Source of the DNA: Rhodococcus sp. 06-462-5
Lineage (GTDB): Bacteria > Actinomycetota > Actinomycetes > Mycobacteriales > Mycobacteriaceae
Assembly (NCBI RefSeq): GCF_002258315.1
Contig: NZ_NOYD01000005.1
Location: 303,584-367,583 of the forward strand
Direction of reading: 5' to 3'
Length of the DNA: 64,000 nucleotides
The notes beneath the pieces were generated by a model, which was not told the origin of the DNA, ran no database searches, and worked only from the letters and a program-made list of their open reading frames with translations. Positions 17,597 to 26,195 of this stretch are shown one piece after another (position 1 is the stretch's first letter; each line of letters opens with the position of its first letter). A program made the position numbers and the translations under genes.

Positions 17597-18868
17597 TCAG
17601 TACGACTCGTTGATCGCGTGAGAAACGACGGGAATCATCGACTCCACGGTCACCTCACGGGGGTTGCCCGGGGTGCACCAGTCTTCCTGGATGTGCTCGG
17701 AGATCTTCAGAACCGACTTCTCGTCGCCCTTGATCACGTCGCCCTTGCCCGCGTACTTGCCGGTGTTCATCCGGTTCTTGTCGTACGTCGCGGAACGAAT
17801 AGAGCCGAAGTTGTCGGGAATTCCGACGTCCTTGGCGAGGCGGATGGCGGCTTCGACGGCAGCATCGGCCGCCTGCACGGTGGTCATGTTCTTGGTGTCG
17901 ACGCCCATGGCCACGGCGATCTCGGCGTAACGCTCGTAGCGTGAGGGCAGGTTGTACTCCCACACGCGCGGCAGAGCGATGGCGTTGTTGAGGCCGTGCG
18001 CGCTGTCGTAGAACGCGCTGATCGCGTGCGAGATCGAGTGGATGACACCGAGTCCGCCGGAGTTGAACGCCTGTGTGGCGATGTACTGAGCGTTCATCAT
18101 GCCCTCGCGAGCCTTCAGGTTGCCCGGGTCGTACACGGCTTCACGAAGGTGCTTGGATACCAACCCGATCGAATAGATCGCGTTGCCCAGCGACGGCGCG
18201 AAATCGAGACGCGAGACGTACGGCTCGGCACCGTGGGCAAGAACGTCGAAGCCACAGAACGCGGTCCACTGCTGGGGGCAGGTGTAGTAGAGCAGCGGAT
18301 CGTCCAGTGCCAGAGTCGGTGTCGACGCCTCGTCGAAGGCAAGCCACTTGTGCGGCTTCTCCATGTCCGAGGTGTCGGTGATGACGTAGGCCCAGGAAGT
18401 CTCCGAACCCGTTCCGGCAGTGGTCGATACGGCGATGTGCGGTGGGTTCTGCTTGTTGGTGGACTTGGAGAATCCCTCGAACTCGTTGATGTTGCGGCCG
18501 TCGTGGGCGACGACGACGCGAATGCCCTTGGCCGCGTCGTGGCTCGAACCACCACCGACGGAGATGACGCTGTCGCACTTCTCCTTCTGGTACAGCGCGG
18601 CACCGTCCATGACGTTGTAGTCCTTGGGATTGGACTCGACCTTGTCGTAGAGGACCACCTCGACGCCCTGGTACTCGATCTTGCCGATCAGTTCCTCGAT
18701 GATTCCGGACCCGCGCAGACCCGTCGTGACGAGCAACGAGCGCTTGAACCCGAGTTCCTTGGCCTCGACGCCGATCATGTCGTGTGCGCCGACTCCCAGC
18801 TTGGCGCGCGGCAGCGGGTGAAACTCCTTGATGGGGAATTCCCAGATCTGATTGAGCTCGATAACCAT
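17597..18868 (-). CDS. mno: NDMA-dependent methanol/alcohol dehydrogenase (Mno/ThcE)
   Basis: 423 residues from ATG 18868 with GAGGAGA upstream, the usual length of this actinobacterial enzyme. Typical segments: 'VISVGGGSSHDAAKGIR', 'HIAVSTTAGTGSETSWAYV', metal-site 'FCGFDVLAHGAEPYVS' and 'HSISHAISAFYDSAHGLNNA'. The enzyme holds NADP(H) tightly and hands electrons to an artificial acceptor in vitro (NDMA); mycofactocin is thought to be the in-vivo carrier. No mycofactocin genes lie in this window. It sits with MoxR, VWA, Fe-ADH and MnoSR-like genes as a methanol/diol oxidation locus. Confidence 0.93.
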   Translation of the reverse strand: MVIELNQIWEFPIKEFHPLPRAKLGVGAHDMIGVEAKELGFKRSLLVTTGLRGSGIIEELIGKIEYQGVEVVLYDKVESNPKDYNVMDGAALYQKEKCDSVISVGGGSSHDAAKGIRVVVAHDGRNINEFEGFSKSTNKQNPPHIAVSTTAGTGSETSWAYVITDTSDMEKPHKWLAFDEASTPTLALDDPLLYYTCPQQWTAFCGFDVLAHGAEPYVSRLDFAPSLGNAIYSIGLVSKHLREAVYDPGNLKAREGMMNAQYIATQAFNSGGLGVIHSISHAISAFYDSAHGLNNAIALPRVWEYNLPSRYERYAEIAVAMGVDTKNMTTVQAADAAVEAAIRLAKDVGIPDNFGSIRSATYDKNRMNTGKYAGKGDVIKGDEKSVLKISEHIQEDWCTPGNPREVTVESMIPVVSHAINESY

Positions 18869-19003
18869 CGGTGTCTCCTCGGTGAGTGTGAGTGACAAGA
18901 CGCCTCGTCCTGTGATCGGCGTCTCACTGATGACCACACTCCACTGCCTGGCACCGAGTTGGGAACACCTCGAGGCGGGAACCCTGCCAACGACCCGACC
19001 GAA

Positions 19004-19019
19004 CTACCCGATCGGGTAG
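19004..19019. promoter_or_regulatory. 16-bp palindrome upstream of mno
   Basis: CTACCCGATCGGGTAG, perfectly palindromic, 143 bp upstream of the mno start. On the mno strand the 17-base string CCTACCCGATCGGGTAG is identical to that in the Fe-ADH promoter palindrome. Candidate MnoR-type binding site. Confidence 0.65.
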
Positions 19020-19067
19020 GAGTACCCGCTCACCCTCGGCAGAGGAAGACTCACAGACTCTGGCGCA

Positions 19068-20300
19068 CTACCGATCTCGCCGCTGAGCCAGCGAGAATCC
19101 GAGAACCGAGAACAACGCCATCGAGATGACGAACGCGCCGTACACCTCCACCGTCGTGCTCAACCCCAGTCGGTGCACGGCCAGTCCTGCGGCGACTGCC
19201 GGCACACTGAAGGCGAGGTAGCTGATGACGAACGTCGTGGCGAACACCCCGCCTCGCTCGGCGGCGGGAACCAGCGCACCGAGCGTGCGCATCGCGCCCA
19301 GAAATGTTGCTCCCCAGCCCGATCCGGCGATAACGGCCCCGACGAAGTACAGCGCTATCGACTCGATCTGCACCGACACCAGGGTCAGTGCGACGCCTGC
19401 CGCCAACACCGTCGCGCCGGTCATCATGACCGTACGAGGGAACCCGTTGCGCACCACCGCAGCTGCCACGGCACCTGAGGCGAACAGTGCGAAGATCTCC
19501 AGCCCGCCGACGATGTGGTTGTCGATATCGAAGACGCCGCCGACGATCGAGGGACCGAGCGAGAGGTGGAAGCCACCGAGAGACCAGGTGGCGAACAGGG
19601 CCGGGGCGATGAGAAAGAACGGTGCCCGCACCGACTTCGGAATCGACATCCTCGGCAGCAGGGTCGACGCGAGGTGGCGTCGGGAATCGAAGCCGCGCAA
19701 CGCCGAAGTCTCGGGGACGAACAGCAGCGCGACGGCCAGGGTCAGGGCCGCGACGATCAGCAGTGCGAACACCAGGATCTCGGGCGCGGGAGCCAACTGC
19801 ACCAGCAGCCCGGCCCCGAGCGCACCACCTGCCAGACCGAGGGAGGGCGCGATGCTGTTGAGCAACGGCCCGGTGGATACGTTGGGCTGCAGATCGATGA
19901 CGGCCGCGCTCATGGCTCCCGTGGCCGCGCCTGCTGCTATTCCTTGCACGACGCGTGCCGCGATGAGGAGCGGCACGCTGTCGGCAACGATGAACAGCAC
20001 CAGGCTCACCACCAGCAACATCAGTGAAGTGATCAGAATCGGCTTGCGGCCGATGTGGTCCGACAGGCTGCCGACGGTGAGCAGCGTCGCCAACAGCGCC
20101 ACCGCGTAGACGGCGAAGATGAGGGTGAGGGTGATCGCGCTGAATCCCCACGACTGCTGGTACACCGGATACAGCGGAGAAGGTGCCGCCGAGGACGCCA
20201 TCAGCACGATGAAGGCGACACCGACCACCCAGAAGGCGTACCGATGCGGCATCCTCACCGCAGTCCTTCCGGTACTACCCCGCGTTTCCACGTCGACCAT
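19068..20300 (-). CDS. MFS transporter (drug/metabolite efflux type)
   Basis: 410 residues from the ATG at 20300, which has a GGAGGGA site; an in-frame start 15 codons earlier is possible. About 12 hydrophobic segments are visible. The MFS signature in the TM2-TM3 loop is 'GSLSDHIGRKPIL'. The pattern 'SPLYPVYQQSWGFSAITLTLIFAVYAVALL' is common in actinobacterial efflux MFS proteins. It follows the mno promoter region on the same strand. No substrate can be assigned. Confidence 0.83.
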   Translation of the reverse strand: MVDVETRGSTGRTAVRMPHRYAFWVVGVAFIVLMASSAAPSPLYPVYQQSWGFSAITLTLIFAVYAVALLATLLTVGSLSDHIGRKPILITSLMLLVVSLVLFIVADSVPLLIAARVVQGIAAGAATGAMSAAVIDLQPNVSTGPLLNSIAPSLGLAGGALGAGLLVQLAPAPEILVFALLIVAALTLAVALLFVPETSALRGFDSRRHLASTLLPRMSIPKSVRAPFFLIAPALFATWSLGGFHLSLGPSIVGGVFDIDNHIVGGLEIFALFASGAVAAAVVRNGFPRTVMMTGATVLAAGVALTLVSVQIESIALYFVGAVIAGSGWGATFLGAMRTLGALVPAAERGGVFATTFVISYLAFSVPAVAAGLAVHRLGLSTTVEVYGAFVISMALFSVLGFSLAQRRDR

Positions 20301-20375
20301 GTGTTGTCCCTCCACCGCCGCGACCGTTACCTCAGTGAAGGACAACGCGTAGGAGTGGCTCGCATTCCCGACGAA

Positions 20376-21152
20376 TCAGAATCGGTGTGCTCCCGCGCCC
20401 TCGAGCAGCAGCTGTCCCTCGCGGTAACGCTGAACGCTCGCAGGCAATTCACCCTCGATTCCGCTGAGCCACACCGATACGCGGCCGGTGCTCGCACCGC
20501 TCGAACCGACTTCGTCGACGCGTCGCACCGTCTGGTTGGCCACCGCCTCGGCGCTGTCGAACATCGTGATGGCACCCGGCAACTGCGCCACGATCTCGCC
20601 CCGCACCAGTGGGTAGTGCGTGCACCCCAGCACGATCGATTCGACGTCGGCGGGTGTGGCGGCCACTGCAGCAGCGATGGCTGCGCTGATTCCACGTTCG
20701 TCGCCGCGGTCGATCGAATCCGCCAGACCATGGCACGCCACACTCGTCACCGTTCGGTGCGAGGCGAACTGCTCGATCAAACGTCCCTGATAGGCGCTCG
20801 CGGTCGTGGCCGCCGTCGCCCAGATCGCGATCCGATCGCTCACCGCTGCAGCGGGTTTGATCGCAGGAACGGTACCGACCACCGGAATCGTGTCACCGAG
20901 CGCGGCACGAACGTGACTCAGCGCCGTCACACTGGCGGTGTTGCACGGAAGCACGACCACCTCGGCACCGAGTTCGACGGCATGCCGAGCGGTACCGACC
21001 ACCCGCTCGATCACCCACGCATCCGGCTTCGGACCCCACGGAGCGTTGTCGGGGTCCATCATCAGCACCAGATCGAGCTCGGGGCGCGCTTGTCGCAGCC
21101 GCGCAGCCGTCGGGAGCATCCCCAGGCCCGAGTCGATCAGTGCGACGATCAT
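20376..21152 (-). CDS. aspartate/glutamate racemase-family protein (MurI-like)
   Basis: 258 residues. Two catalytic-type cysteines are present: C70 in 'LPCNTAS' and C177 in 'GCTHYPLV', the hallmark pair of glutamate racemase. The usual N-terminal 'DSGVGGLTV' is replaced by 'DSGLGMLPTAARL', and the segment after it is divergent. This may be a paralogue with another substrate rather than the peptidoglycan MurI. Its ATG overlaps the metB-like stop by 4 bp, so it is coupled to a sulfur amino-acid gene. Confidence 0.8.
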   Translation of the reverse strand: MIVALIDSGLGMLPTAARLRQARPELDLVLMMDPDNAPWGPKPDAWVIERVVGTARHAVELGAEVVVLPCNTASVTALSHVRAALGDTIPVVGTVPAIKPAAAVSDRIAIWATAATTASAYQGRLIEQFASHRTVTSVACHGLADSIDRGDERGISAAIAAAVAATPADVESIVLGCTHYPLVRGEIVAQLPGAITMFDSAEAVANQTVRRVDEVGSSGASTGRVSVWLSGIEGELPASVQRYREGQLLLEGAGAHRF

Positions 21153-22321
21153 GCCAGCGCTTGCTCTACGTCACCGACCAGATCGGCACCGTCCTCGATA
21201 CCGACCGACAGACGCACCAGATCGTCGGGCACCTCGAGCAACGAACCGGCCGTCGAGGCATGGGTCATCGCGCCGGGGTGTTCGATCAACGATTCGACGC
21301 CGCCCAAGGATTCCGCGAGAGTGAAGATCTCGGTCTTCGCGCAGAAGTCCAGTGCTGCCTGCTTGCCGCCGGCCAGACGCACCGAGACCATGCCGCCGAA
21401 GCGTCGCATCTGCTTCGCGGCGACCGCGTGAGACGGGTGCGCTTCGAGTCCGGGGTAGATGACCTGCGAGATGGCCGGGTGACCGTCGAGGAATTCGACG
21501 ATCTTCTCGGCATTGTCGCTGTGTCGCTCCATCCGCAGCGCAAGGGTCTTGATTCCGCGCAGGGTCAAGAACGCGTCGAACGGCCCCGGAACTCCGCCCG
21601 CGCCGTTCTGCAGGAACGCGAACGCCGTATCGAGTTCTTCGCTGTCGGTCACCAATGCGCCGCCGACGACATCGGAGTGTCCGCCGATGTACTTGGTGGT
21701 CGAGTGCAGCACCACGTCGGCACCGAGACTCAGGGGCTGCTGCAGGTACGGGGACGCGAAGGTGTTGTCGACGACGAGCTTGGCCCCGCCCTCGTGTGCG
21801 ACGCCCGAGAGGGCCTCGATGTCACCGACGTTGAGCAACGGGTTGGTGGGCGTCTCCACCCAGACCAGCTTGGTGTTCGGGCGCATCGCCGCGCGGACCT
21901 CGTCGACATCCGACACCGCGGCCACCGAGTACTCGATGCCCCACTGGGTGAAGACCTTGTCGATCAATCGGTACGTGCCGCCGTAGGCGTCGTTGGGGAT
22001 GACGAGGTGGTCACCGGGGCGGAGCGCCGAGCGGAGCAGGCAGTCCGTCGCCGCCATGCCCGAGGAGAACGCGCGCCCGTAGGTGCCGGACTCGATGGCC
22101 GCCAGATTGGCTTCGAGCGGCCGACGCGTCGGGTTGCCGGTGCGCGCGTACTCGAAACCGCTGCGCATGCCGCCGACGCCGTCCTGCGCGAAGGTGGAGC
22201 TGGCGTAGATCGGCACGTTCACCGCGCCGGTCAGCGGATCGGGCTCGTACCCGGCATGGACCGCCTTGGTGGAAAAGCCCTGCCAGGAGGTGTTGTCTGC
22301 CTTGCTGCGCTGCTCACTCAT
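21149..22321 (-). CDS. metB: cystathionine gamma-synthase / gamma-lyase (PLP, Cys/Met metabolism)
   Basis: 390 residues from the ATG at 22321. Family blocks: 'VPIYASSTFAQDGVGG', 'YARTGNPTR', 'AFSSGMAATDCLL', and the PLP lysine in 'HSTTKYIGGHSDVVGGA'. Synthase and lyase members are hard to tell apart by sequence. A cystathionine beta-synthase gene lies 1.3 kb away on the same strand, so the pair could run reverse transsulfuration (homocysteine to cysteine). It is divergent from the acyl-CoA dehydrogenase at 22403, with 81 bp between. Confidence 0.9.
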   Translation of the reverse strand: MSEQRSKADNTSWQGFSTKAVHAGYEPDPLTGAVNVPIYASSTFAQDGVGGMRSGFEYARTGNPTRRPLEANLAAIESGTYGRAFSSGMAATDCLLRSALRPGDHLVIPNDAYGGTYRLIDKVFTQWGIEYSVAAVSDVDEVRAAMRPNTKLVWVETPTNPLLNVGDIEALSGVAHEGGAKLVVDNTFASPYLQQPLSLGADVVLHSTTKYIGGHSDVVGGALVTDSEELDTAFAFLQNGAGGVPGPFDAFLTLRGIKTLALRMERHSDNAEKIVEFLDGHPAISQVIYPGLEAHPSHAVAAKQMRRFGGMVSVRLAGGKQAALDFCAKTEIFTLAESLGGVESLIEHPGAMTHASTAGSLLEVPDDLVRLSVGIEDGADLVGDVEQALA

Positions 22322-22402
22322 GCCCTCCACCCTAATCGGCCTGCGTCGCCCGGCGGGGTCGTGGGTAACCTGCGAAGACAACCCCCAGCGGAAAGAGGCA
22401 CC

Positions 22403-23575
22403 GTGGCCAACTCCCAGAGCGTCGACGAACTGTTCGCGATCGATTCACTCCTCGACGACGAGGAGCGCCAGATCCGGGACACCGTCCGCAAGTTCGGCAA
22501 CGAGCGCATCCGCCCGCACATCGCCGACTGGTTCGACGAGGGCACGGTGCCGGCCCGTGAATTGGCCAAGGAACTGGGCTCGCTCGGGTTGCTGGGCATG
22601 CATCTCGAGGGATACGGCTGCGCCGGAACGTCGGCGACGGCGTACGGCCTGGCCTGCCTCGAGCTCGAGGCGATCGACTCCGGCATCCGCTCGTTGGTCT
22701 CGGTGCAGGGCTCGTTGGCGATGTTCGCCATCTGGAAGTACGGCTCCGAGGAGCAGAAGCAGCAGTGGCTTCCGGGCATGGCCGAAGGATCGCTGATCGG
22801 CTGCTTCGGGCTCACCGAAGCCGACTTCGGATCGAACCCCGGCGGGATGCTCACCCGGGCCAAGCGCGACGGTGACGACTGGATCCTCAACGGCAGCAAG
22901 ATGTGGATCACCAACGGTCCCGTCGCCGACGTCGCCGTCGTGTGGGCGCAGACCGAGGACAAGATTCGCGGATTCGTCGTGCCGACCGACACACCGGGAT
23001 TCACCGCCAACACGGTCAAGAAGAAGCTGTCGCTGCGTGCGTCGATCACCGGTGAGTTGGTCTTCGACGACGTTCGACTGCCTGCCGACGCGATGCTGCC
23101 CGAGGCCCGCGGTCTGAGCGGACCGTTGAGCTGCCTCAACGAGGCCCGCTTCGGCATCGTCTTCGGCGCTATGGGTGCGGCGCGGGACTGCATCGAATCT
23201 GCCATCGAGTACTCGCAGACTCGCGCGGTGTTCGACAAGCCACTCGCCGGATACCAGCTCACCCAGGCCAAGCTCGCCAACATGGCACTCGAACTCGGCA
23301 AGGGGCAACTGCTCGCACTGCACCTGGGCCGACTTAAAGACAAGGGCGAACTGCCGGGCGAGCGGGTGTCACTCGGCAAGCTCAACAACGTGCGCGAAGC
23401 GATCAAGATTGCTCGTGAATGCCGAACGATATTGGGAGCCAACGGAATCACGCTGGAATACCCGGTGCTCCGACATGCCAACAACCTCGAATCCGTCCTC
23501 ACCTACGAGGGCACATCCGAGGTCCATCAACTGGTGATCGGGCAGGCGCTCACCGGTACCAGCGCGGTGCGCTGA
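22403..23575 (+). CDS. acyl-CoA dehydrogenase, glutaryl-CoA dehydrogenase-like
   Basis: 390 residues from a GTG at 22403 with GAAAGAGG upstream. The FAD/substrate blocks are 'GCFGLTEADFGSNPGGM' and 'ILNGSKMWITNG'. The catalytic glutamate is in 'LTYEGTSEVHQLVIGQALTG'. 'YGLACLELEAIDSGIRSLVSVQGSL' resembles glutaryl-CoA dehydrogenase (GcdH), which oxidatively decarboxylates glutaryl-CoA to crotonyl-CoA. If so it would serve lysine or glutarate breakdown; the 44-57 kb cluster could supply glutarate if its oxygenase uses lysine. Specificity is inference. Confidence 0.88.
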   Translation: MANSQSVDELFAIDSLLDDEERQIRDTVRKFGNERIRPHIADWFDEGTVPARELAKELGSLGLLGMHLEGYGCAGTSATAYGLACLELEAIDSGIRSLVSVQGSLAMFAIWKYGSEEQKQQWLPGMAEGSLIGCFGLTEADFGSNPGGMLTRAKRDGDDWILNGSKMWITNGPVADVAVVWAQTEDKIRGFVVPTDTPGFTANTVKKKLSLRASITGELVFDDVRLPADAMLPEARGLSGPLSCLNEARFGIVFGAMGAARDCIESAIEYSQTRAVFDKPLAGYQLTQAKLANMALELGKGQLLALHLGRLKDKGELPGERVSLGKLNNVREAIKIARECRTILGANGITLEYPVLRHANNLESVLTYEGTSEVHQLVIGQALTGTSAVR

Positions 23576-23578
23576 CGC

Positions 23579-23626
23579 GCAGTGGTGCGGTTGAGTGCCC
23601 CCTGGGGCGCTCAGCCGCACCACTGC
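23579..23626. repeat. hairpin repeat, copy 2 (between convergent genes)
   Basis: Outer arms GCAGTGGTGCGGTT / GCCGCACCACTGC as in copy 1, then an inner stem GAG-T-GCCCC / GGGGC-G-CTC, giving a 23-bp stem with G-T wobbles and a 2-base loop. It starts 3 bp after the acyl-CoA dehydrogenase stop and ends 2 bp before the stop of the convergent cystathionine beta-synthase gene. The position fits a bidirectional terminator. Confidence 0.7.
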
Positions 23627-23628
23627 CG

Positions 23629-25014
23629 CTAGGCACCCTTGCTGAGGAATCCGAGCAGATCGTGGCGCGTGATGACGCCGACGGGCTTGCCTTCTTCGAC
23701 GACCATCAGCGCATCGGATTCGCCGAGTGCCTTGGTGGCGTCGGAGACGGTTTCGCCTGCACCGATCAGCGGGAACGGCGCGCTCATGTGCTTGGCGACG
23801 GGGTCTGCCAACGCCGCGCGACCCTCGAACACGGCGCTGAGCAGATCACGCTCGGTGACGCTGCCTGCAACCTCGCCTGCCATGACGGGCGGCTCGGCTC
23901 CGACGACGGGCATCTGCGAGACGCCGTACTCGCGCAGGATTTCGATGGCGTCGCGCACGGTCTCGGACGGGTGGGTGTGCACCAGATCCGGCAATGCACC
24001 GGACTTGCCGCGCAGCACCGCGCCGACGGAGGTCTCCTCGGTGGTGCCGTCCAACCTGGACCGCAGGAATCCGTACGAGGACATCCAGGAATCGTTGAAG
24101 ATCTTGGCCAGGTAGCCGCGTCCGCCGTCGGGCAGCAGAACGACGACCAGCGCGTCGGGACCTTCGCGCTCGGCGACCTGGATAGCAGCAACGGCAGCCA
24201 TGCCGCAAGAGCCGCCGACCAGCAGGCCCTCCTCCCGTGCGAGGCGACGGGTCATGTCGAACGAATCAGCATCGGAGACCGCGATGATCTCGTCCGGGAT
24301 GGACGGGTCGTAGGCGGTCGGCCAGAAGTCCTCGCCGACGCCCTCGACGAGGTACGGGCGTCCCGTACCTCCGGAGTACACCGAGCCCTCGGGGTCGACG
24401 CCGATGACCTTGACCTTGCCGCCGGAGACCTCCTTGAGGTACTTGCCGGTGCCGGAGATGGTGCCGCCGGTGCCGACGCCTGCGACGAAGTGGGTGATCT
24501 TGCCGTCGGTGTCGGCCCAGATCTCGGGACCGGTGGTCTCGTAGTGGCTGGCCGGGCCTGCGGGGTTGGCGTACTGGTTGGGCTTCCAGGCTCCCTCGAT
24601 CTCGCGGACGAGCCGGTCGGAGACGCTGTAGTAGCTGTTGGGGTCCTCGGGTGCGACGGCCGTCGGGCAGACGACGACCTCGGCTCCGTAGGCGCGCAGC
24701 ACGTTGCGCTTGTCCTCGCCGACCTTGTCGGGGCACACGAACACGCACTTGTAGCCGCGCTGCTGAGCTACCAGCGCGAGACCGACACCGGTGTTGCCGG
24801 ACGTGGGCTCGACGATGGTGCCGCCGGGCTTCAGTTCCCCGGACGCCTCTGCCGCGTCGATCATCTTGACCGCGATGCGGTCCTTGGACGAACCACCCGG
24901 GTTGAGGTACTCGATCTTGGCCGCGACTGTGCCTGCACCGTCGCCGACGACGGTGGACAACTTCACCAACGGGGTGTTGCCGATGAGTTCGGTGATGTGC
25001 TGTGCGATGCGCAT
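23629..25014 (-). CDS. cbs: cystathionine beta-synthase
   Basis: 461 residues. The PLP-II fold N-terminal domain has 'ELIGNTPLVKLS' and the PLP lysine K44 in 'NPGGSSKDRIA', 'EPTSGNTGVGLAL', and the PLP phosphate loop 'GVGTGGTISGTGKYL'. Two CBS repeats follow at about 335-460 ('GYGVSQMPVVGA'-type and 'MVVEEGKPVGVITRHDLL'). No N-terminal haem segment, as in other bacterial enzymes. It condenses serine (or O-acetylserine) with homocysteine. Its partner metB/lyase is nearby. Confidence 0.93.
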   Translation of the reverse strand: MRIAQHITELIGNTPLVKLSTVVGDGAGTVAAKIEYLNPGGSSKDRIAVKMIDAAEASGELKPGGTIVEPTSGNTGVGLALVAQQRGYKCVFVCPDKVGEDKRNVLRAYGAEVVVCPTAVAPEDPNSYYSVSDRLVREIEGAWKPNQYANPAGPASHYETTGPEIWADTDGKITHFVAGVGTGGTISGTGKYLKEVSGGKVKVIGVDPEGSVYSGGTGRPYLVEGVGEDFWPTAYDPSIPDEIIAVSDADSFDMTRRLAREEGLLVGGSCGMAAVAAIQVAEREGPDALVVVLLPDGGRGYLAKIFNDSWMSSYGFLRSRLDGTTEETSVGAVLRGKSGALPDLVHTHPSETVRDAIEILREYGVSQMPVVGAEPPVMAGEVAGSVTERDLLSAVFEGRAALADPVAKHMSAPFPLIGAGETVSDATKALGESDALMVVEEGKPVGVITRHDLLGFLSKGA

Positions 25015-25110
25015 TGCACCATCTTCCCAGATGCGGGTATTCGACTCTCGGTCACGGCCGTCGACACCCGCCTACGATGGTGACGACGGCGCGACGAGAG
25101 GGATCGATCT

Positions 25111-26124
25111 GTGACGGCGAGCGGATGGCGTACCGCTGCGAAAGCGAGCGCCGCGACGGTTCTCGCAGGCTCCGGAGCAGGGACTGCGTCCTGGGCCGCG
25201 TACCGACATCTGATGGCGCAGGCCGCTGCGGCACGCGGTGTCATCGGGCGCACCACCGCCAAACCACCGGAGGCCGACGGCGTCTACACCGCGGGATGCG
25301 CGGCCCCGGAACGGTGGCGGATGGGAAATTCAGCAGATATTCATCTGATGATCTTCGGCGACTCCACTGCAGCAGGAGTGGGCTGCATCGTCGCCGACGA
25401 AGTCCCCGGCGTGCTGCTCGCACGCGGACTGGCCGAGGAAACCGGGCAACGAATCCGATTGAGTACCAAGGCGATTGCCGGTGCCACCTCGAAGGGACTC
25501 GAAGGCCAGGTCGACGCGATGTTCGTCGCGGGCCCGCCCCCGGACGCGGCGGTCATCTTCGTCGGCGCGAACGACGTCACCAAGAAATTCTCCATCGCGG
25601 CGTCCGCGGCCCGGTTGGGCGACGCGGTGGAGCGGCTCACCGCCAAGGGCTGCGTCGTCGCCGTGGGTACGTGCCCCGATCTCGGTGTCGTGACGGCCAT
25701 TCCGCAGCCGCTGCGCACCGTCGTCCGCAATTGGGGTCGACGCCTCGCGAACGCGCAGACGGCCCGCACGCTCAGCGCAGGCGGGCATCCGGTGGCGTTG
25801 GCGGATCTGCTCTCCCCCGAGTTTCTCGCGGCACCCGACACCATGTTCTCGGCGGACCGCTTCCACCCGTCGGCCGCCGGCTACGAGCTCGCGGCGCAGC
25901 AGATTCTGCCGGTCCTCGCATCGGCGTTGGGGGTGTGGCACGGCGGCCCGCTCCCGGAACTGCCCACCGTGTCCGCGGCCGTCGAATCACGCAAGGCCAT
26001 CCCCCGCGCAACGGCCGCACTCGATCGCTTCCTGCGTCGCAGAACGGCGGAGCTCGACGCCGAGATCGTCACTGCATCCGAGGATCTCGTACGTCGTGGC
26101 GGCGGCGGTCGGGCGGGGTTGTAA
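25111..26124 (+). CDS. SGNH/GDSL hydrolase
   Basis: 337 residues from a GTG at 25111. SGNH blocks: I 'MIFGDSTAAGVG' (catalytic Ser near residue 83), III 'VFVGANDVTKK' (Asn), V 'DRFHPSAAGYELAA' (Asp and His). A short hydrophobic N-terminal stretch (about 13-33) could anchor it or be a weak signal. Family members are esterases or lipases acting on acyl or acetyl esters, often of cell-envelope molecules. The C-terminal 50 residues are basic and lack family similarity that I can name. Confidence 0.87.
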   Translation: MTASGWRTAAKASAATVLAGSGAGTASWAAYRHLMAQAAAARGVIGRTTAKPPEADGVYTAGCAAPERWRMGNSADIHLMIFGDSTAAGVGCIVADEVPGVLLARGLAEETGQRIRLSTKAIAGATSKGLEGQVDAMFVAGPPPDAAVIFVGANDVTKKFSIAASAARLGDAVERLTAKGCVVAVGTCPDLGVVTAIPQPLRTVVRNWGRRLANAQTARTLSAGGHPVALADLLSPEFLAAPDTMFSADRFHPSAAGYELAAQQILPVLASALGVWHGGPLPELPTVSAAVESRKAIPRATAALDRFLRRRTAELDAEIVTASEDLVRRGGGGRAGL

Positions 26125-26195
26125 GTTCGGTCAGGAGACATCGCCTACTCGGCGGTAACAGAGCAGGTAAGCAGTATCGATTCGAAGGAGATCTC

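Noticed and set aside
11529-18868. Mycofactocin biosynthesis genes expected with mno
   Set aside because: No short precursor peptide, radical-SAM maturase or glycosyltransferase is present here; they must be elsewhere.
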